Below, piece by piece: positions 25,203 through 34,211 of a stretch of DNA of 64,000 bases. The translations under genes were made by a program, and so were the position numbers. How positions within the stretch are numbered: position 1 is the first letter of the stretch; every line of letters begins with the position of its first letter. Below the pieces are notes generated by a model, which was not told the DNA's origin, searched no databases, and worked only from the letters and a program-made list of their open reading frames with translations. The DNA comes from Sphaerisporangium rufum (lineage in GTDB: Bacteria; Actinomycetota; Actinomycetes; Streptosporangiales; Streptosporangiaceae). The stretch lies in the NCBI RefSeq assembly GCF_016863395.1, contig NZ_BOOU01000054.1, positions 1-64,000 on the forward strand, read 5' to 3'.

Positions 25203-27770
25203 GTGGCAGGCAATCTGACGCGTGACGAGGCCCGGGGGCGGGCCCGGCTGCTGAAGGTCGAGGCCTACTCGGTCGAGCTCGACCTCACCGAGGGGGACGA
25301 GCGGTTCGAGAGCCTCACCACGATCCGCTTCTCCTGCGCCGAGCCGGGGGCGAGCACGTTCGTGGACCTGGCGGGCGCCCGCGTCCGCTCGGCGACCCTC
25401 AACGGCACGGCGCTCGACGTGGCGTCCTACGACGCCGAGAAGGGCCGCCTGCCGCTGCCCGGCCTGGCGGCCGCCAACGAGCTGCGCGTGGACGCCGACT
25501 GCAGCTACATGCGCACCGGCGAGGGCCTCACCCGGTTCGTCGACCCGGTCGACCAGAAGGTCTACCTGCACTCGCAGTTCGAGACGGCGGACGCGCACCG
25601 CATGTACGCGTGCTTCGACCAGCCCGACCTCAAGGCCGCCTTCGAGCTCACCGTGCTGGCCCCGGCCGACTGGGAGGTCATCTCCAACGCGGCGCCGGGC
25701 ACGGTGACCGAACTGGAGGAGCACCGCGGGCGCCACGGCACCCTGCAGAGCGCCAGGCGCTGGCACTTCCCGCCCACCCCGGTGATGTCCACCTACATCA
25801 CCGCGCTGGTCGCCGGCCCCTACCACACGGTGCGCGACGAGCACGACGGCATCCCGCTCGGGGTGTTCTGCCGCGCCTCGCTGGCCGAGCACCTCGACGC
25901 GCACAACATCTTCGAGATCACCAAGCAGGGCTTCGACTTCTTCCACCGGGTCTTCGGGCTGCGCTACCCGTTCGGCAAGTACGACCAGATCTTCGTGCCC
26001 GAGTTCAACGCCGGCGCCATGGAGAACGCCGGCGCGGTCACCTTCCTGGAGGACTACGTCTTCCGCTCGCGGGTCACCGACGCCATCGTCGAGCGCCGCG
26101 CCGAGACGATCCTGCACGAGATGGCCCACATGTGGTTCGGCGACCTGGTCACCATGCGCTGGTGGGACGACCTGTGGCTGAACGAGTCGTTCGCCACCTA
26201 CATGTCGGTGCTCTGCCAGGCCGAGGCCACCCGCTGGGGCCAGGGCGCGTGGACCACCTTCGCCAACGTCGAGAAGTCCTGGGCCTACCGGCAGGACCAG
26301 CTCCCCTCCACCCACCCCATCGCGGCCGACATCCCGGACATGCAGGCGGTGGAGGTCAACTTCGACGGCATCACCTACGCCAAGGGCGCCTCGGTGCTCA
26401 AGCAGCTGGTGGCCTATGTCGGCCTGGACAACTTCCTGGCCGGCGTGCGCGACTACTTCAACGAGCACGCCTGGGGCAACACCGAGCTGAAGGACCTGCT
26501 GTCGGCCCTGGAGCGCACCTCGGGGCGTGACCTGTCCTCCTGGTCCAAGGAGTGGCTGGAGACCGCCTGGGTCAACACACTGCGCCCGTCGTTCACCCTG
26601 GACGACCAGGGCCGGCTGGCCGACTTCGACGTGCTGCAGGAGGCGCCCGCCGACCATCCGACGCTGCGCTCGCACCGGGTGGCGATCGGCCTCTACTCCC
26701 GCCAGGGTGACGCGCTGGTCCGGGTCAAGCGGGTGGAGCTCGACGTGGTCGGCCCCCGCACGCCGGTCGCCGGGCTGAACGGCGAGCCGCGGCCCGACCT
26801 GATCCTGATCAACGACGACGACCTGACCTACGCCAAGATCCGGCTGGACGAGCACTCGCTGCGCACCCTGGTGAACGGCGGCATCGCGGCCTTCACCGAG
26901 TCGCTGCCGCGGGCGCTGTGCTGGGCGGCCGCCTGGGACATGACCCGGGACGCCGAGATGGCCACCCGCGACTACGTCAAGCTGGTGATCTCCGGCGTGC
27001 ACTCGATCGCCGACATCACCGTGCTGCAGACCGTGTTGCGCCAGGGCCGGCTGGCCCTGCAGCAGTACGCCGACCCCGCCTGGCGGGAGGAGGGCATGGC
27101 GGAGCTCACCGCGGCACTGCGCCGGCTGGTCGTCTCGGCCGAGCCCGGCTCCGACCACCAGCTCGCCTACCTCAACGCCTTCGCGGCCGGCGCCACCGCC
27201 GACGACGACCTGGCGTTCCTGCGGGGCGTGCTGGACGGCACCTCGGTGCCGGAGGGCCTCACCGTGGACGCCGACCTGCGGTGGACGCTGATCCACGCGC
27301 TCGCCTCCGGCGGTGTCGTGCCGGCCGGCGAGATCGCCGAGGAACTGCGCCGCGACCCGACGGCGACCGGCGAGCAGTCGGCCGCCATGTGCCGGGCCGC
27401 CATCCCGACCGCCGCCGCCAAGGAGGAGGCCTGGGCCTCCATCATCGGCGGCGAGCTCAGCGGGGCCAACCTGCGCGCCACCATCGTCGGGTTCATGGAT
27501 CCGCACCACACCGACCTGCTCCGGCCGTACGGTGAGCGGTTCTTCGCCGAGGTCGGCCGCATCTACAAGACCTGGCCGTCCGACAGCGCCCAGCGGTTCG
27601 CGATGGGCTGCTACCCGGCGCTGCTGATCGACCCCACCACGGTGGCGCGGACGCAGGACTACATCTCCGCCTCCGAGCCGTCGGCCGCGCTGCGCCGGCT
27701 GCTGCTGGAGGGCGCGGACGGCATCGGCCGGGCGCTGCGCGCCCGCGCCAAGGACGCCTCGGCCGCCTGA
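25203..27770 (+). CDS. pepN: Aminopeptidase N (M1 family)
   Basis: Zinc metallopeptidase that removes N-terminal residues from peptides. The exopeptidase motif GAMENAG is near residue 275, the zinc site HEMAH is at 305-309 and the third ligand is E328 in WLNESFA. A long ERAP1-like helical C-terminal domain follows. Length 855 matches streptomycete PepN. The GTG at 25203 follows GAGGAG with 5-base spacing. It is transcribed divergently from the DsbA-like gene across 249 bases. Role: cytoplasmic peptide turnover, probably downstream of Clp and other proteases. Confidence 0.97.
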   Translation: MAGNLTRDEARGRARLLKVEAYSVELDLTEGDERFESLTTIRFSCAEPGASTFVDLAGARVRSATLNGTALDVASYDAEKGRLPLPGLAAANELRVDADCSYMRTGEGLTRFVDPVDQKVYLHSQFETADAHRMYACFDQPDLKAAFELTVLAPADWEVISNAAPGTVTELEEHRGRHGTLQSARRWHFPPTPVMSTYITALVAGPYHTVRDEHDGIPLGVFCRASLAEHLDAHNIFEITKQGFDFFHRVFGLRYPFGKYDQIFVPEFNAGAMENAGAVTFLEDYVFRSRVTDAIVERRAETILHEMAHMWFGDLVTMRWWDDLWLNESFATYMSVLCQAEATRWGQGAWTTFANVEKSWAYRQDQLPSTHPIAADIPDMQAVEVNFDGITYAKGASVLKQLVAYVGLDNFLAGVRDYFNEHAWGNTELKDLLSALERTSGRDLSSWSKEWLETAWVNTLRPSFTLDDQGRLADFDVLQEAPADHPTLRSHRVAIGLYSRQGDALVRVKRVELDVVGPRTPVAGLNGEPRPDLILINDDDLTYAKIRLDEHSLRTLVNGGIAAFTESLPRALCWAAAWDMTRDAEMATRDYVKLVISGVHSIADITVLQTVLRQGRLALQQYADPAWREEGMAELTAALRRLVVSAEPGSDHQLAYLNAFAAGATADDDLAFLRGVLDGTSVPEGLTVDADLRWTLIHALASGGVVPAGEIAEELRRDPTATGEQSAAMCRAAIPTAAAKEEAWASIIGGELSGANLRATIVGFMDPHHTDLLRPYGERFFAEVGRIYKTWPSDSAQRFAMGCYPALLIDPTTVARTQDYISASEPSAALRRLLLEGADGIGRALRARAKDASAA

Positions 27771-28112
27771 GCCGGCTCGACCCGGGCCCCGCCCGCACGC
27801 CCCCCGGGGCGGGCCGGCCGGGCCCCGCCCGCCGGGGGCGCCCTCCCTCAAGTCCCGGGCCGCCCGGTGTCCAAGTCCGGTTGGACGCCGGGCGGGCCGG
27901 CGGGGCACCCGGGCGGCGGCCGGTTCCCGCAGGGGATGGGCCGGGCGCGCCCGCCGGCGGGGTGGCGACCGGCCGGGCCCGGCCGCAGGCGCGCGGCAAG
28001 CCGATTGCAAGCGCGCCGCGGTGTGCTGGAAACGCGCACCTCGCCGGCCGTTCCCGAAACCCCGGCCGCGGGTCTATCGTGCGCGCTGTCACCGCACGTC
28101 CCGGAGGCCCTC
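27771..28112. other. 342-base GC-rich gap between pepN and lemA
   Basis: The first 90 bases are G/C runs of low complexity. A strong hairpin follows at 27860-27895. The remaining 215 bases hold no recognisable gene; the lemA frame stays open upstream to 27867 but that part is proline/arginine-rich and lacks a ribosome site. It presumably contains the lemA operon promoter. Confidence 0.5.
27860..27895 (+). terminator. Probable terminator of pepN
   Basis: CCGCCCGGTGTCCAA (27860-27874) pairs with TTGGACGCCGGGCGG (27881-27895), 15 pairs including one G-T, with a six-base loop. It lies 90 bases after the pepN stop. There is no T-run. Confidence 0.6.
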
Positions 28113-28664
28113 GTGCTCGTCCTCGCCGTGACCGGCGTCCTCGCCCTCCTGCTCCTGCTCCCGCTGGTCGCGCTCTACAACGGCCTGGTCCGCAGGCGCG
28201 GCGCCGTCGACAACGCCTGGGCCCAGATCGACGTCCAGCTCCGGCGCCGCCACGACCTGATCCCCAACCTCGTCCAGACGGTCAAGGGATACGCCGCGCA
28301 CGAGCGGGGCACGCTGGTCGCCGTGACGGCCGCCCGCCAGCAGGCGATCTCGGCCCAGGGGCCGCAGGATCAGGCCGCCGCGGAGAACATGCTGTCCGGC
28401 GCGCTGAAGAGCCTGTTCGCCGTGGCCGAGGCCTATCCGGAGCTGCGGGCCGACCGCAACTTCGCCGCCCTGCAGGATGAGCTGGCGACCAGCGAGAACC
28501 GCATCGCCTACGCCCGGCAGTACTACAACGACGCCGTGCTGGCCTACAACAACGGCATCCAGACCGTGCCGGCGAACGTCGTCGCGGGCATGACCGGCTT
28601 CGGGTCCCGTGCCTACTTCGAGGCACCGGGCGAGGAGCGCGGCCCGGTCCAGGTCGAGTTCTAG
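28113..28664 (+). CDS. lemA: LemA-family membrane protein
   Basis: 183 residues. One N-terminal membrane segment (VLVLAVTGVLALLLLLPLV) is followed by a long cytoplasmic or periplasmic helical domain with the family signature NAWAQIDVQLRRRHDLIPNL, then AYPELRADRNF and ENRIAYARQYYNDAVLAYN. LemA function is not established; it is often paired with DUF2207 or TPM-domain proteins, as here. The GTG at 28113 has GGAGG 5 bases upstream and puts the membrane helix at the start, so the longer open frame is rejected. Confidence 0.93.
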   Translation: MLVLAVTGVLALLLLLPLVALYNGLVRRRGAVDNAWAQIDVQLRRRHDLIPNLVQTVKGYAAHERGTLVAVTAARQQAISAQGPQDQAAAENMLSGALKSLFAVAEAYPELRADRNFAALQDELATSENRIAYARQYYNDAVLAYNNGIQTVPANVVAGMTGFGSRAYFEAPGEERGPVQVEF

Positions 28665-28675
28665 CCCTCGGCCCG

Positions 28676-30562
28676 ATGCTCTACGTCGTGATCGCCGCGG
28701 GCGCGACCGGCCTGTGGCTCCTGCTGCTCACCGCGATGGCCTTGGCCACCCGCAGCCCTCGGGTGAGCGCCGGGCCGCCCACCGCGGAACTGCGGCCGGA
28801 GTCGCCCGCGCTGGTGGACCTGATCACCGGCGGCTGGCGGCTGTGCGAGGAGGCGACGTCCGCCACCCTGCTCGACCTGGCCGCGCGCGGCGTGGTGCAG
28901 ATCGAGGAGGTCGGGCCGGAGCTGTCGCTGGTCCGGCTGCCCGGCGGGCACCGCGAACGGCCGCCGCTCACCGCCTACGAGAAGCTGGTGCTCGACCATG
29001 TCACCTCGCTGGCCACCGGCGGGGTGGTGGCCACCGGCGCGCTTGCCGAGGGGTCGCGCCACCTCGGCCGCTGGTGGAGCAGCTTCCGCCGCAAGGTGAT
29101 CGCCGAAGCGCGGGCGGCCGGCCTGTCGCGGTCCCGGTGGAGCAGATGGCAGGCGATCTTCCTCACCGCGGCCGCCGCGGTGCCCGGCATCGCCATCGGC
29201 GTCGCGGTCGCCGCCACGGCCGACGACGGGGACAAGGGCGGCGGCTTCGGCGCGGCCGTCATCGGCATGGCGATGCTGACCGCGCTGATGGATCGGTTCA
29301 ACGGCGAGCGCGGCACGGCCGAGGGCGCCCGGGTGGCCGGCCACTGGCTGGGCGTGCGGGCCCATCTGGCCGCGACCGGGCGGTTCCCCGAGCAGCCGGC
29401 CGCGGCGGTCACCATCTGGGGACGCCACCTGGCGTACGCGGCGGCGCTCGGACTGGCCCGGCGCGCGGTCGCGGGCCTGCCGGTCAGCGTGCCGGCCGAT
29501 GACGGGCGCGCCTGGTCCGACCACGGCGGTATGTGGCACGTGGTGAACGTGCGCTATCCGCGGCGCGTCCTGTGGGGCCGGCCGCCGTGGCCGGTCCTGC
29601 TCGCCGGCCCGCTCGCCGGGCTGGCGATCGGCTTCTGGCTCTGGGTGATCGGCCTGGTCGCCGGTGCCCTGCTGGACTGGCCGCGCGGGCCGCTGACGCT
29701 GCTCGCGCAGCTCGGCGGCGTCCTGGCCGCCGCCGTGCCGATCGGCTTCGCGCTGGCCGACCTGGCCACCACGACGGAGCTGGTGGGGCGGATCGTCCGG
29801 TTGCGCGCGGTCCAGGTGGGTTCTTCCGGCGACGGCCCGCCGAAGTACGTCTACTGGGTGGCCCTGGACGACGGCCGTAACCGCGACGTCAAGGCGCTCG
29901 GCATCGCCGAGGCGGACTGGCGGCCGCTGGCCGAGGGCGACGTGGTCCGGTTGCGCGTCGGCCGCCGGCTCGGCTGGGTCCAGGCGGTCGAGACGCTGGA
30001 GCGGTCGCGCCACCGCGGATCGGCCTCCTACGACGACACCGGCGAGCACACCCTGGACGCCCCGGAGAACCTGGGCGAGGTGCCGCTCATCGCCCGCCGG
30101 GGCGCACCGCCCGCCCGGCCGCCGGATGACACCGGCGACACCGGCGACGACACCGGCGGGCCGGTCACCCGGGCCGACGTGCGTCGCGTGCTCGGGGTGC
30201 GGGTCGGCCCGCCGGAGGCGTACCCGGACGTGCTTCCCATCCCCGGGGCGTCGGCCGTGCGTTCCTACCGCTACCGCTCGGCGGGCGGGACTCCGGTGAC
30301 GGTGGACGTGCACGTGTCGTCCGGCCCGCGCGGCGCCTTCCTGATGATGCTCGGCCACCTGATCACCCGGGTGACCGGCCGGCAGGTGCCCGGCATCGGC
30401 GGCGGCGCGATGCTCTACCCGGGAGTGGTCGCGGCCCGGACCGGGTCCCAGACCTTCGCGATCCGGGTGCACTCCCCCGCCGGGCCGCCGCGACCGGACG
30501 ACCTGGTCGAACTGGCCCGGCTGGCGGCCGCCCGGCTGGATGGGAGATCACCAGTGGCGTGA
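28676..30562 (+). CDS. DUF2207-type membrane protein with extra C-terminal domain
   Basis: 628 residues, starting 11 bases after lemA and probably translated by coupling because no Shine-Dalgarno is seen. Membrane segment 1 covers residues 3-22. Residues 30-130 (AELRPESPALVDLITGGWRL, then ATLLDLAARGVVQIEE) match the winged cytoplasmic segment of DUF2207 proteins. Two hydrophobic segments follow near 160-205, GTAEGARVAGHWLGVRAHL is family-typical, and two more segments lie near 305-365. The C-terminal 260 residues form a soluble domain with a DDTGDTGDDTGG linker. The large extracellular N-terminal beta domain usual in DUF2207 proteins is absent. Function is unknown, but it works with LemA by linkage. 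Confidence 0.75.
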   Translation: MLYVVIAAGATGLWLLLLTAMALATRSPRVSAGPPTAELRPESPALVDLITGGWRLCEEATSATLLDLAARGVVQIEEVGPELSLVRLPGGHRERPPLTAYEKLVLDHVTSLATGGVVATGALAEGSRHLGRWWSSFRRKVIAEARAAGLSRSRWSRWQAIFLTAAAAVPGIAIGVAVAATADDGDKGGGFGAAVIGMAMLTALMDRFNGERGTAEGARVAGHWLGVRAHLAATGRFPEQPAAAVTIWGRHLAYAAALGLARRAVAGLPVSVPADDGRAWSDHGGMWHVVNVRYPRRVLWGRPPWPVLLAGPLAGLAIGFWLWVIGLVAGALLDWPRGPLTLLAQLGGVLAAAVPIGFALADLATTTELVGRIVRLRAVQVGSSGDGPPKYVYWVALDDGRNRDVKALGIAEADWRPLAEGDVVRLRVGRRLGWVQAVETLERSRHRGSASYDDTGEHTLDAPENLGEVPLIARRGAPPARPPDDTGDTGDDTGGPVTRADVRRVLGVRVGPPEAYPDVLPIPGASAVRSYRYRSAGGTPVTVDVHVSSGPRGAFLMMLGHLITRVTGRQVPGIGGGAMLYPGVVAARTGSQTFAIRVHSPAGPPRPDDLVELARLAAARLDGRSPVA

Positions 30563-30574
30563 GAGGCTGTTCGG

Positions 30575-31582
30575 GTGGATTCGCCCCTCGATCTGCTCAC
30601 CGAACTGGCCCGCCGGTACGCGTTCTCCGACCTCGGCGCGCTGGCGTCGAAGATCGTCCCGGCGGCGCCGGTGATCCCCGCGGTGTGCGAGTTCGGCCAG
30701 CGGCTGCTCACCCTGGACGCCGAGGACTTCGCGACCGAGGTCGACGTCGCGGCGGTGCCCGCCGCGCTGCGGCGCCGCGCCCGCGACTGCCACATGCCGC
30801 AGACCCCGCGCGAGCAGCCACGCGGTGCCCTGGCCTCGTTGCGCCCGGCCTACGGCCTGCTGCTGGAGGTCATCCGCATCCGCTGGGAGCGCCGCGAGCT
30901 GAGCCCGATGATCGCGGCGGTGCACATCGCCGGCGAGTACCTGCCGCTGCTGGCCTTCGAGCCGGTGCTCGGGCACGCCGGCGACCCGGCCCGCTGGCCG
31001 GACGGGCTGCGCGGCGAGGGCAGCAGGTTCGGGGCGATCGGGGACCGCGAGTGCGACCACACCAAGCCGGAGAAGTCGGCGGCCGAGCGCACGCTGCGGG
31101 TGGCCCTGGAACCCCCCCAGGGGTGGCGGGCCTACTTCGACCGCCAGCACAGCCAGCTGTCGGGGGCGATGGCCAAGTGCGTGGCCCGCTGCCGCCGGCC
31201 GTGCACCGCGATGGCCTGGGTGCCCGAGCCGGACCGCGAGAGCCTGGCCTCGCGGGCCAGGGTGGCGCTGGCGTTCGCCGACACCGCGCTGGTGCGGCTA
31301 CGGCACGCGGCCCCGGTGGGCCACGGGTTCGGCGTGCCCTCGCCGGAGGAGGTGCTGGACGCCTGGGCCCGCAGCCGGGCGCAGCTGGACAAGTTCGAGG
31401 CGGGCCGGCCGGCCGGCCGGGACGACGGGTTCCCGCTGCCCGGGCTGCCGAGCCTGTTCTCCGCGGTGGCCGGCACGCCGATCGCGCCGGCCACGCTGCT
31501 GGCCGACGTGAGCGCCCACCTCGTCGGCCTGCTGGCCGCGGCCGGTGCCCTACGGCCGGCGGCGCCGGCGTACCGCGGCTGA
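30575..31582 (+). CDS. Conserved-looking protein of unknown function, Cys/His-containing
   Basis: 335 residues from a GTG at 30575 with GAGAGG upstream, 12 bases after the DUF2207 gene, so it is the third gene of the operon. I recognise no family. It is predicted mostly alpha-helical, soluble and without a signal peptide. Cysteines and histidines cluster: C38, C72-H73, C160-H162 in GDRECDHTKPEK, and C202, C206, C210 in KCVARCRRPC. The last three at spacing four could bind a metal or an iron-sulfur cluster, or lie on one helix face. Codon bias matches its neighbours. Function is unknown; linkage points to the LemA membrane module. Confidence 0.8.
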   Translation: MDSPLDLLTELARRYAFSDLGALASKIVPAAPVIPAVCEFGQRLLTLDAEDFATEVDVAAVPAALRRRARDCHMPQTPREQPRGALASLRPAYGLLLEVIRIRWERRELSPMIAAVHIAGEYLPLLAFEPVLGHAGDPARWPDGLRGEGSRFGAIGDRECDHTKPEKSAAERTLRVALEPPQGWRAYFDRQHSQLSGAMAKCVARCRRPCTAMAWVPEPDRESLASRARVALAFADTALVRLRHAAPVGHGFGVPSPEEVLDAWARSRAQLDKFEAGRPAGRDDGFPLPGLPSLFSAVAGTPIAPATLLADVSAHLVGLLAAAGALRPAAPAYRG

Positions 31583-31598
31583 CCTCGGCCGGGCGCCC

Positions 31599-33026
31599 TC
31601 ACCACATGGCCGGGCGGCGCGTCCCCCAGAACCCGCCGACGGCCGCCTCCACCTGCGCCGACAGCGAGATCAGCGTCGCCTCGGCACCGTACCGGCCGGC
31701 GAGCATGACCCCGATGGGCAGCCCGTCGGCGGTCCAGTGCAGCGGGAGATTGACCGCGGGCTGGCCGCTGACGTTGTAGGTCGCCGGATACGGGGCGAAC
31801 CGCTTCATCCGCTGGAAGGTCTCCTCCGGGTCCCCGCCTTCCTCGAACCAGCCCACCGGGACGGGCGGCGTGGTCACCGTCGGGCTAAGGATCGCGTCGT
31901 AGTCGTTCATCACCAGGAAGCCGAACCGGGTCGCGGTCTGCAGCGCGGCCTGCGCCTGCAGGAAGACGGGGGCCGGGGTGGCGAAGCCGCGCTCGCGCAG
32001 CCACCGGGTGAACGGCCGCAGCAGGTGCGCGGCGGACGGGTCGACCGGGTGCATGCAGGAGAAGCAGAACCACAGCTTCTCGAACTCGGCGACGATGGAG
32101 TCGTTGAACGGCGGCGGCATGTCGACCACCTCGTGGCCGAGCGACTCCAGCAGCGCCGAGGCCTTCTCGTAGCCGGCCAGCACCTCCGGGTGCACCTCGG
32201 CACCGGGCACCACCGGGACGGCGTTGCGGCCGATGCGCAGCCGCCCCGGCTCCCGCCCGGCCGCCTCCTGGAAACCCACGGGGGTCGGCGGCGCGACGTA
32301 GAGGTCGCCGGGCTGGTTGTGCGCCATGATCTCCAGCAGCGCGGCGGCGTCGGCGACGGTGCGCGCGATGGGCCCGTTGGTGGACAGCCCGGCCAGGTCG
32401 GGGACGACCGGGGCGGCCGAGATGCGCCCGCGGGTGGGCTTGATGCCGAACAACCCGCACACCGCGGCGGGGATGCGGATGGACCCGGCGCCGTCGCTGG
32501 CCTGCGCGGCCGGTGCCAGACCGGCGGCGACCGCCGCCGCGGCACCCCCGCTGGAGCCGCCCGCCGAGCGCGACGGGTCCCACGGGGTGCGCGCCGGCGG
32601 CGACACCGACGTCTCGGTGTAACAGGGGAGGCCGAACTCCGGGGTGGCGGTCTTGCCGATCATGATCGTGCCGGCGTCGCGCAGCCGTTCCACCACGCTG
32701 TCGTCGACCGGTGCCACGAAGCCTTCGTAGGTGGCCGAGCCGAACAGCACGGGCACGTCCTTGACCAGGTTGAGATCCTTGATGGGGACGGGGACGCCGA
32801 GCAGCGGCGGCAGCTCCCGCGGGTCGGACGCGGTCATGACCAGCGCCTCGGCCCGGCGGGCCTGCTCCAGGGCGCGGTCGGCGGTCAGCGTGACGAACGC
32901 GCCGACCTCGGCGTCCAGGCGCTCGGCCCGTTCCAGGTAGTGCTTGGTGATCTCGACAGGTGAGAGCTCGCGGGCGCGCACGGCGGCGGCCTGCTCCAGG
33001 GCTGTAAGATCATGTATGTGCGCCAC
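31599..33026 (-). CDS. Amidase of the amidase-signature family
   Basis: 475 residues with the complete Ser-cisSer-Lys triad: K83 in GVPVPIKDL, S158 in AGGSSGGAA and nucleophile S182 in SDGAGSIRIP. The closest remembered types are 6-aminohexanoate-cyclic-dimer hydrolases and related general amidases rather than GatA, since no gatB or gatC is near and NAHNQPGDLY-like segments differ. The substrate is an unknown amide. The GTG at 33026 is the start (product MAHIHDLTALEQ). It is convergent with the lemA operon, 16 bases apart. Confidence 0.93.
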   Translation of the reverse strand: MAHIHDLTALEQAAAVRARELSPVEITKHYLERAERLDAEVGAFVTLTADRALEQARRAEALVMTASDPRELPPLLGVPVPIKDLNLVKDVPVLFGSATYEGFVAPVDDSVVERLRDAGTIMIGKTATPEFGLPCYTETSVSPPARTPWDPSRSAGGSSGGAAAAVAAGLAPAAQASDGAGSIRIPAAVCGLFGIKPTRGRISAAPVVPDLAGLSTNGPIARTVADAAALLEIMAHNQPGDLYVAPPTPVGFQEAAGREPGRLRIGRNAVPVVPGAEVHPEVLAGYEKASALLESLGHEVVDMPPPFNDSIVAEFEKLWFCFSCMHPVDPSAAHLLRPFTRWLRERGFATPAPVFLQAQAALQTATRFGFLVMNDYDAILSPTVTTPPVPVGWFEEGGDPEETFQRMKRFAPYPATYNVSGQPAVNLPLHWTADGLPIGVMLAGRYGAEATLISLSAQVEAAVGGFWGTRRPAMW

Positions 33027-33171
33027 GATTCCGCACAGTAAGGCTTACCGGCATGAGTTATCTAGAGAGAAAAGGGTTAGATACCCGGCTTTTCACCGGG
33101 CGATGCGACAGCGGACGGCCACAAAAATGTGAACTAGCCAACACTAGGCATGCTCTTGGGCGTCAACTACC

Positions 33172-33999
33172 GTGAGTTACGTGGATTCCGGCCTAGACCC
33201 TGACGACGGTCACAATACGTCACCCCTCTGGGTGGATGACCGCCCCTCGGCGCCGAGCTCTCGGCCCGCCGCCCCCGAGGCGAGGTACGCAGCCGTGGGA
33301 CGCGTGTCCCTGCTCGGCCTGCTCCGGCAGCCGAAGTACCGGCATCTGCGGATGCGCGCGCTGATCGCGCTCGGCGCCGGCCTGGTGGTGGGCCTGGCCC
33401 TGTGGAGCTGGCGGCTGGGGGTGGCCGCGGCCATCCTGGCCGCGATCGCCGACACGGTGTACCGCGCCCAGACCGCATCCTCGGTGGCGCCCTGGCGGCG
33501 CGCCTCGGCGGCCGAGCGGCGGACCGAGGCCCAGCTCAAGAAGCTGGAGCGCAACGGCTACCTCACGCTGCACGCGCGGGCGATCCCTGACAGCGACGCG
33601 CAGATCGACCACCTCATCGTCGGCCCGACCGGCGTGTACGCCGTCGACTCCGAGAAGTGGGACAAGCGGCTGCCGGTGCGGGTGCAGTCCCATCGCAAGC
33701 TCTTCCATGGCCCCTTCAACCAGAAGCCGCGCCTGGACGAGGCTCGCTGGGAGGCCTCCCGGGCGAGCGAGCTGATCACCGAGGCGCTGGGGCGCGAGGT
33801 CACCGTGGTGCCGTCGCTGGCCATCTACGGCCCGGCGATCCCCTGGAAGATCCTCAACATCCGCGAGGTGGACGTCTTCGACGGCAGCCGGGTCCGCAAG
33901 TGGATCACCAACCGGGAGCGCTCGCTGACCGAGGAGGAGATCCAGGACATCTACGCGGCTGCGGCGGAGGTCCTGCTGCCGCGTTACCCGGAAGGCTGA
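33172..33999 (+). CDS. NERD-domain membrane protein
   Basis: 275 residues. After a 60-residue polar N-terminus come two close hydrophobic segments (about 63-95: MRALIALGAGLVVGLALWSW and the next). The NERD (nuclease-related) domain spans about 120-230, with RRTEAQLKKLERNGYLTLHA and the core AQIDHLIVGPTGVYAVDSEK that supplies the Asp and Glu-x-Lys pattern of the nuclease fold. Substrate is unknown; NERD proteins may act on nucleic acid or only keep the fold. GTG start at 33172 with no clear Shine-Dalgarno, perhaps leaderless; later in-frame starts are possible. Confidence 0.85.
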   Translation: MSYVDSGLDPDDGHNTSPLWVDDRPSAPSSRPAAPEARYAAVGRVSLLGLLRQPKYRHLRMRALIALGAGLVVGLALWSWRLGVAAAILAAIADTVYRAQTASSVAPWRRASAAERRTEAQLKKLERNGYLTLHARAIPDSDAQIDHLIVGPTGVYAVDSEKWDKRLPVRVQSHRKLFHGPFNQKPRLDEARWEASRASELITEALGREVTVVPSLAIYGPAIPWKILNIREVDVFDGSRVRKWITNRERSLTEEEIQDIYAAAAEVLLPRYPEG

Positions 34000-34008
34000 C
34001 CATCGATC

Positions 34009-34062
34009 GGTCCTTCGGGGTCTCCCGTTCCCTTCCACTGCCCCCGGGAGCCTCGAAGGACC
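34009..34062 (+). terminator. Terminator after the NERD gene
   Basis: GGTCCTTCG (34009-34017) pairs with CGAAGGACC (34054-34062) and the inner CTCCC with GGGAG, making a long, interrupted stem 10 bases after the stop codon. There is no T-run. Confidence 0.55.
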
Positions 34063-34211
34063 CCGCTCTGGCGGGCGGGCCCCCGCCCATGGTCCCCGCG
34101 GGCGGGTGCCCGGCGGCCGTCCATCTGGTGAGCGGCATGTCTCACCCGCCGGGCGATGGCCGTACCATTTGAAGACTGACGACCGACCAGTCATCGGATG
34201 GGAGAACGGTC

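Noticed and set aside
25047-28010. 987-residue minus-strand frame opposite pepN
   Set aside because: Composition is of shadow type and pepN is intact on the other strand.
27867-28112. Longer N-terminus for LemA
   Set aside because: The extension is Pro/Gly/Arg-rich, overlaps the hairpin and lacks a ribosome site; GTG 28113 has a good one and puts the membrane helix first.
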